Source of the DNA: an uncultured Johnsonella sp.
GTDB lineage: Bacteria > Bacillota > Clostridia > Lachnospirales > Lachnospiraceae
DNA: 19,999 nucleotides
Assembly (NCBI GenBank): GCA_900766185.1
Contig: CAAFUL010000028.1
Span: 1-19,999, forward strand
Direction of reading: 5' to 3'
The notes under the pieces are model-generated. The model was not told the origin of the DNA. It saw nothing but the letters and a program-made list of their open reading frames with translations, and made no database searches. Shown here one piece after another: positions 15,297 through 19,999 of the stretch; the first letter of the stretch is position 1, and every line of letters begins with the position of its first letter. A program made the translations under genes and the position numbers.

Positions 15297-15376
15297 TGAA
15301 GATGATGAGGACTGTTTGAGCATAAGTCCGCCCTATGTATGATATCCAATAACTTTTTATTATACCAAGGGGCGGA
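15297..15376. repeat. Palindromic intergenic element sharing a 15-base core with the hairpin at 12994
   Basis: GAGGACTGTTTGAGC at 15307-15321 is identical to the minus-strand core at 13095-13109. GTCCGCCC (15326-15333) pairs with GGGCGGAC about 30 bases downstream, near 15369-15376. This segment lies downstream of the thioesterase gene on the minus strand and could also act as its transcription end, although no long U-run follows. Confidence 0.5.
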
Positions 15377-15413
15377 CAAGTATGATTGAAATACAAGGTT
15401 GGAGGGTTCTTGA

Positions 15414-15800
15414 TTACATAAGCTTCTCATTCGCCTTTTTTTGAAACTTCTCTCTTTGTACTATAAATCTCTGATGTACTCCCTCTCCGATAAGCCCCTT
15501 CTCATCATAGGCTTTTACGGTAAAGGTCAATGCCCTGTTGTCAATTTTTATAAGCTCTGACTCACATCTTACTTTCATGCCGACCGGAGTTGCTGCAAGA
15601 TGCTTTATATTAACTTCTATACCCACTGTTGTATTTTCCGCTTCAAGCTCAGAGTCTACACTCTTAAAACAAGTTTCTTCCATAAGCGAAATCATCATAG
15701 GAGTTGCAAAAACATCCAAACCGCCGCTGCCTAAAGCCTTGGCTGTTTTCTCATTTGTTGCAACAGTTTCTATACTTCCTTTTATTCCTTCTTTTAACAT
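15414..15800 (-). CDS. FlK-like hotdog-fold thioesterase
   Basis: The 128-aa protein is a small hotdog thioesterase of the fluoroacetyl-CoA-thioesterase-like family. T33 (in FATP), E41 (in LMEETC) and H67 (in KHLAATP) match the spacing of the FlK catalytic residues Thr42, Glu50 and His76 (offsets +8 and +34). The C-terminal GEGVHQRFIV is also typical. It probably hydrolyses an acyl-CoA; the substrate is unknown and fluoroacetyl-CoA is not implied. AAGGAG precedes the ATG. It follows dnaB by 140 bp and may be read from the same transcript. Confidence 0.85.
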   Translation of the reverse strand: MLKEGIKGSIETVATNEKTAKALGSGGLDVFATPMMISLMEETCFKSVDSELEAENTTVGIEVNIKHLAATPVGMKVRCESELIKIDNRALTFTVKAYDEKGLIGEGVHQRFIVQREKFQKKANEKLM

Positions 15801-15940
15801 AATTCTTTATCTCCTTTTTGCCTTTAATACAGCCATTGTTTGATTTGTAACTTTACTTGCATTTTTATGCAAATACTCCACTATGTTAATTATATAAATA
15901 AATACGGATAATGAAGTACACATTATCCGCTTTAACACCA

Positions 15941-17278
15941 TTATCCTCTTCTTGATATGTTGACAAACCTTGTAGTCTCCGGTTTCCACATCAGATTAAC
16001 CGTTCCTATAGGTCCGTTTCTTTGCTTTGCTATAATTACTTCCGCCTCATTGGGATGCTCTGTATCTTTATGATAGTAATCATCTCTGTATAAAAACATT
16101 ACTATGTCCGCATCCTGTTCTATAGCCCCCGACTCTCTTAAGTCAGAAAGCATAGGTCTGTGATCCAGTCTTGTCTCACAGGCACGAGATAACTGTGAAA
16201 GTGCCACCACAGGTGCCTTTATCTCTCTGGCAAGGGCTTTTAGGCTTCTTGATATTTCAGAGATTTCCTGCTGCCTGTTTTCCGAGCGTTTTGAAGAACC
16301 TGTCATTAATTGTAAATAGTCTATAATTACTATGCTAAGCCCTTTTTCAAGCTTTACCTTCCTACATTTACTTCTAAGTTCTCCCACGCTTATACCCGGC
16401 GTGTCATCTATGATGATTTTTGAATCACTTACATCCACAACTCCTCTTATAAGCGGATCCCAGTCATTGTCATTAAGATTGCCGGTTCTTAATTTTTGTG
16501 AGTCTATACCGGTTTCCATTGCAAGCATACGCTGCACCAGTTGTTCGCTGCTCATTTCCAATGAAAATATCATACAGGGCAGTTCTTTTTTCATTGCTAT
16601 ATGCTGTACCATATTCAGAACAAATGCGGTCTTTCCCATAGAAGGTCTTGCCGCTATCAGCACAAGATCCGAAGGCTGCAAACCGCTGGTCTTATAGTCT
16701 AAGTCTATAAAACCGGTAGGTATTCCTGTTACTACTTCTCTTGTCCTGCTGGCAGCTTCTATCCTGTATAGGACATTTTTAGCAATATCTTCTATGGATC
16801 TTATATCTTTGGCTGTTCTTGATTGCAGCAGTTCAAATAGATCTTTTTCTGTGCGTGCAAGTATATCTTCGAGACTATCACTTCCTACATAACAGGAATT
16901 TGCTATGTCTTCATTAAGCTTTATAAGTTTCCTTAGAGTGGACTTTTCCTTTACTATATTTGCATAGTATTTGATATTGGCGGAAGTCGGTACAGTAGTT
17001 ATGATTTCTTTAATAAAGTCAAGGCTGCTAAGCTCGGGTGCTACATTTTTTTCTCTCAGCCTGTCTTGTATAACTACCAAGTCCATTTCCTTACCTTCAT
17101 TAAAAAGCTCCAGCATAGTTTCATAAAGTATGGCATATTGCTTTGAATAAAAGTCCTCGGCGCTTATCATGTCCAAAGCAACTATTACCGCATCCTTATC
17201 CATAAGCATAGAGCCTATAACCGACTGCTCAGCTTCTATGCTATGCGGAAGTATCCTCTTTAATAAGGTTTCTTCCAT
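15941..17278 (-). CDS. dnaB: Replicative DNA helicase DnaB
   Basis: The 445-aa protein has the normal family length. The N-terminal DnaB domain starts at LPHSIEAEQSVIGSML (about 10-25). The RecA-like ATPase domain has Walker A ARPSMGKTA (210-218), Walker B IVIIDYLQLM (316-325), the SQLSR motif (361-365) and AKQRNGPIG near the arginine finger. It unwinds DNA at the replication fork as a hexamer and is loaded by a helicase loader and DnaG-linked factors. It begins 2 bases after rplI, in the standard Firmicutes gdpP-rplI-dnaB order. Confidence 0.98.
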   Translation of the reverse strand: MEETLLKRILPHSIEAEQSVIGSMLMDKDAVIVALDMISAEDFYSKQYAILYETMLELFNEGKEMDLVVIQDRLREKNVAPELSSLDFIKEIITTVPTSANIKYYANIVKEKSTLRKLIKLNEDIANSCYVGSDSLEDILARTEKDLFELLQSRTAKDIRSIEDIAKNVLYRIEAASRTREVVTGIPTGFIDLDYKTSGLQPSDLVLIAARPSMGKTAFVLNMVQHIAMKKELPCMIFSLEMSSEQLVQRMLAMETGIDSQKLRTGNLNDNDWDPLIRGVVDVSDSKIIIDDTPGISVGELRSKCRKVKLEKGLSIVIIDYLQLMTGSSKRSENRQQEISEISRSLKALAREIKAPVVALSQLSRACETRLDHRPMLSDLRESGAIEQDADIVMFLYRDDYYHKDTEHPNEAEVIIAKQRNGPIGTVNLMWKPETTRFVNISRRG

Positions 17279-17280
17279 AA

Positions 17281-17727
17281 TTACTCCTCATCCACCTTAA
17301 CTTTAAGTTTGGCATTGATTCCCTTGTATATTTTTATATCTACCTCATGTGTGCCGAAGGTCTTGATAGTTTCTCCAAGCATTATCTTCTTTTTATCCAC
17401 ATCCAAATCAAGTTGAGACTTAAGTGCTGCCGCTATCTCCTTGGAGGTAACCGAGCCGAAGGTTCTTCCGCCCTCTCCGCCTTTAATCTTAAGGCTTATA
17501 CTGCTTTCATTAAGTTTTTCCGCCAACGCCTTGGCAGCTTCTATATTTTCCTTTTCTATCTTTTCGGCATTTGCCTTTTGAAGTTTAAGTGTGTTAAGAT
17601 TGCTGCTTGTAGCTTCTACACCCTTTTTCTTGGGTAAAATAAAGTTTCTTGCATAACCTTCGGCAACCTCAACGATCTCACCTTTTTTACCGAGTGATTT
17701 TACATCTTCTAAAAGTACTATCTTCAT
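17281..17727 (-). CDS. rplI: 50S ribosomal protein bL9
   Basis: The 148-aa protein starts with the hallmark MKIVLLEDVKSLGKKGEIVE and EGYARNFILPKKKGVEA of the N-terminal rRNA-binding domain. A long central helix (about 45-75) and the C-terminal domain (GGRTFGSVTSKEIAAAL) follow. It belongs to the large ribosomal subunit. Gaps to both neighbours are 2 bases, so it is part of one operon. Confidence 0.98.
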   Translation of the reverse strand: MKIVLLEDVKSLGKKGEIVEVAEGYARNFILPKKKGVEATSSNLNTLKLQKANAEKIEKENIEAAKALAEKLNESSISLKIKGGEGGRTFGSVTSKEIAAALKSQLDLDVDKKKIMLGETIKTFGTHEVDIKIYKGINAKLKVKVDEE

Positions 17728-17729
17728 GT

Positions 17730-19718
17730 CTATAATTCTCCTTTACTAATCATGTCTGTTATAAGCATCTTTACTCTATCTATTGCAGTATCTATATCCA
17801 TATCTTTAAGCTGGGCACCGGCTATGGCTCTGTGTCCGCCACCACCTATTTTCTCCATCATAAATTGAACATTTACCTCGTCTATGGATCTTGCACTTAT
17901 GTATACAGTATTGCCCACCTTGGTAAATACTATACTTGCCTTAATACCTATGATGTTCAGCAAATCATTGGCAACCTGAGCACAGACAACTGTAGGTCGC
18001 TCAAGCCCCTCAGCCGGACAATAGCTTATGGCATAATGCTCCTCATATATAGTTACATTATGTGTGGCTTCCGCCTTGGCTATGTAATCATTAACATTTT
18101 CTCTGAAAAGTTTTCTTACCCTTGTAGTATCGGCACCGTTTCTTTTTAAGAAAGCTGCCGCTTCAAAGGTTCTTACTCCGGTTTGATTATTAAAATTTTG
18201 TGTATCGACTACTATACCCGCATACATCGCATCAGCCTCATCCGGTTTAAGCTTTATACCGTCTTCCACATATTGAAGTATCTCTGCTACCATTTCACAA
18301 GCACTTGAGGCATAGCTTTCTATATATGAAAGTTTTGCATTTCTTATACTTTCGCTTCCCTGCCTGTGGTGGTCTAAAACCACTATATTGTCGGTTAGGG
18401 TCAAAAGCTCCGGTGCTTCGGTAATGCTTGGTCTGTTCACATCAACCACTATTAAAAGAGTATCGGCATCTATAATTTTTTCCGCCTTTTTTGCATCTAT
18501 AAATAAATCCTCGGGGTATGCCGGTGGCGCAAACTTATCAAGTACATTTTTCACGGCGGTATTGACCTGTGTACTTATTATATGGGCGGTTCTTTTAAGC
18601 TCATTTGCTATGCACCACACACCTATTGCCGAACCCAGGCAATCTATATCCATTACCTTATGCCCCATAATAATGATTTTTTTCTTACTCAGAATCAGCT
18701 CACTAAGCGCCTTTGCCTTTACTCTTGCCTTTACCCTTGTAATTTTTTCTACGGACTGGGATTTACCGCCATAATACAGTAAGTCCTCTTTATTTTTTAT
18801 TACAACTTGGTCTCCGCCTCTGGCAAGTGCCATTTCTATAGCCGTGCTTGCATAGTCGGAGCTTTCACCAAAGGTCTCGGCTCCCTCACCTATACCTACA
18901 CTCAGAGTAATACTCATAGTATTGCCTATACTTATCTCCTTGGCTTCTTCCAGAATCTCAAACCTTGATTCTTTAAGCTTCATCAGGTAAGCGTGATTGG
19001 TAACAAAGAAATATTTATCTTTTTCAAGTTTATGAACTATTCCCTCATCTGCAAAGTATTGTTTTATTTTTCTGTCTATCAGAGCTACCAGAAGAGAGCT
19101 TCTTACCTCTTCGACACTTTGCATAACATCTTCATAGTTATCTATGTATATATAGCCCGAAACCAAGGCGGAATCTGCCAGTAGATCCCTTATCTCTCCA
19201 AGTTCCGTCTCATCATACAGATACAATGAATACAGTATTCTATCTTCAATCTTGGCTGCTTTTAATATAAGCCTATAACTTCTTCCATCATACCTGATAC
19301 AGAACTCATTTTTTTGTGATATTTGCCTTAAATCAATCTCTCCGAATACACGGGTAATCTTTTTGTATGCCTGCCTGTTTGTATTAAATATCTCATCAAA
19401 CTTTTTATTCGACCATACGACCGAAGACTCTTCATTGAGTATTGCATAAGGTATATCAAGATCCAGATTCAGCTCGCTTTGCTTTTCGTGGAAATTCATT
19501 GCATAAGAAACTATAGCCATATCTATATACTGTTTATAGTTCGTATACAATAATGCAAGCACCGCAAGTACTATTATACTTATAAATAACATTATAAGTC
19601 CTGCTGCCGCATCTACTATAAATATAAGTATACTTAGTCCTATCAATAATATAGCTATGTATGAAGGCCATTTCATATAGCCTGAGAAAAGTTTACTTAT
19701 TTTTGCCTGTCTGTCCAT
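17730..19718 (-). CDS. gdpP: Cyclic-di-AMP phosphodiesterase GdpP (GGDEF-degenerate/DHH)
   Basis: The 662-aa membrane protein has two transmembrane helices (about 18-36 and 38-58), a PAS-like region (about 85-170, AILNEESSVVWSNKKFDEIF), a degenerate GGDEF domain (about 175-310) and a DHH/DHHA1 phosphodiesterase. Metal ligands are visible: H353/D357/D359 in GHKVMDIDCLG, D426 in VVDVNRP, D449-H450-H451 in LDHHRQG and D505 in VVDTQNF. The substrate-binding GGGGHR is at 625-630. It degrades c-di-AMP, which controls potassium and osmotic balance and wall integrity. It is the first gene of the operon; AAGGGGA stands just before the ATG. Confidence 0.97.
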   Translation of the reverse strand: MDRQAKISKLFSGYMKWPSYIAILLIGLSILIFIVDAAAGLIMLFISIIVLAVLALLYTNYKQYIDMAIVSYAMNFHEKQSELNLDLDIPYAILNEESSVVWSNKKFDEIFNTNRQAYKKITRVFGEIDLRQISQKNEFCIRYDGRSYRLILKAAKIEDRILYSLYLYDETELGEIRDLLADSALVSGYIYIDNYEDVMQSVEEVRSSLLVALIDRKIKQYFADEGIVHKLEKDKYFFVTNHAYLMKLKESRFEILEEAKEISIGNTMSITLSVGIGEGAETFGESSDYASTAIEMALARGGDQVVIKNKEDLLYYGGKSQSVEKITRVKARVKAKALSELILSKKKIIIMGHKVMDIDCLGSAIGVWCIANELKRTAHIISTQVNTAVKNVLDKFAPPAYPEDLFIDAKKAEKIIDADTLLIVVDVNRPSITEAPELLTLTDNIVVLDHHRQGSESIRNAKLSYIESYASSACEMVAEILQYVEDGIKLKPDEADAMYAGIVVDTQNFNNQTGVRTFEAAAFLKRNGADTTRVRKLFRENVNDYIAKAEATHNVTIYEEHYAISYCPAEGLERPTVVCAQVANDLLNIIGIKASIVFTKVGNTVYISARSIDEVNVQFMMEKIGGGGHRAIAGAQLKDMDIDTAIDRVKMLITDMISKGEL

Positions 19719-19857
19719 AAAATCCCCTTAATGTAATATAATTGCTTCTATGGCTAAACCATATAGGATACTTTTCTTAATAAATTTGTTACGATAATTT
19801 GTAGTATATCATTTATCCCTTGATTAGTCCACTAATGTATAGTTACTGTCAGGTAGT

Positions 19858-19923
19858 TTAGATATACATATATAATATACATCTGAAAGCAAGCTTTCAT
19901 TTGGTATATTATACATATATATC
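19858..19923. repeat. Long AT-rich imperfect palindrome upstream of gdpP
   Basis: AGATATACATATATAATATAC on the left faces GTATATTATACATATATATCT on the right, around a GAAAG-CAAG-CTTTC centre. It lies about 140 bases upstream of gdpP, in a stretch with no gene. It could be a terminator of the next gene to the right, a regulatory site, or part of a palindromic repeat. Confidence 0.6.
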
Positions 19924-19999
19924 TATCAGACTGCTGCCGGAATTCATCTTCGTCTAATTTATAGATAAAATTTAAATATTTTTAGTTTTTTTGACACAG

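Noticed and set aside
15807..15989. 60-aa minus-strand ORF after dnaB
   Set aside because: It overlaps the dnaB 3' end in another frame, has no ribosome-binding site and no recognisable domain.

Overview
The window looks like a chromosomal piece of a low-GC, anaerobic Firmicute, most likely Lachnospiraceae-like. This is an inference from the gdpP-rplI-dnaB gene order, the secreted proteins with choline-binding-type aromatic repeats and TPDGY...V modules, a CooS-family enzyme, and an IS1380 transposase of the Clostridia type. No rRNA or tRNA gene was seen. Nearly everything is on the minus strand; the main exception is one secreted-protein gene at 5769.

Layout. 1-737: 5' part of an IS1380 transposase, cut by the window edge. 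1398-2889: a secreted glycine-linker/cell-wall-binding protein and an overlapping small ORF that looks like its detached C-terminal module. 3363-5465: a stand-alone CooS with a His-rich N-terminal extension; aspartate replaces one cysteine ligand of the active-site C-cluster, so it is probably not a true CO dehydrogenase. 5769-6494: a second secreted cell-wall-binding protein. The two secreted-protein genes flank cooS and share an upstream cassette of about 70-80 bp with two palindromic boxes at identical 37-bp centre spacing. 6790-12332: a five-gene polyamine operon, speA-speE-speB-CASDH-nspC, running from arginine through agmatine and putrescine to carboxyspermidine and spermidine. It is preceded by a leader RNA of about 375 nt with several hairpins, a three-way junction, a possible pseudoknot and an intrinsic terminator just before speA. 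I could not assign this RNA to a known riboswitch class.

12839-13174 holds 36-38 bp tandem repeats running into a long (about 181 bp) hairpin. 13264-14978 is a CRISPR array of 22 repeats with no cas gene in the window. A consensus promoter in the leader at 15177-15205, and decayed repeats at the opposite end, show transcription on the minus strand. At the old end one 'spacer' is 195 bp long and encodes a complete 57-aa ribbon-helix-helix-type protein whose last codon and stop codon are supplied by the next repeat. Another spacer encodes the N-terminal signature of a serine recombinase, which suggests that mobile elements are targeted.

15414-19718: housekeeping genes, namely a FlK-like hotdog thioesterase and the compact gdpP-rplI-dnaB operon (c-di-AMP phosphodiesterase, ribosomal protein bL9, replicative helicase). 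The right edge is AT-rich with a long imperfect palindrome.

The strongest candidates for something undescribed are the RHH gene inside the CRISPR array, the structured leader RNA of the polyamine operon, and the deviant CooS.
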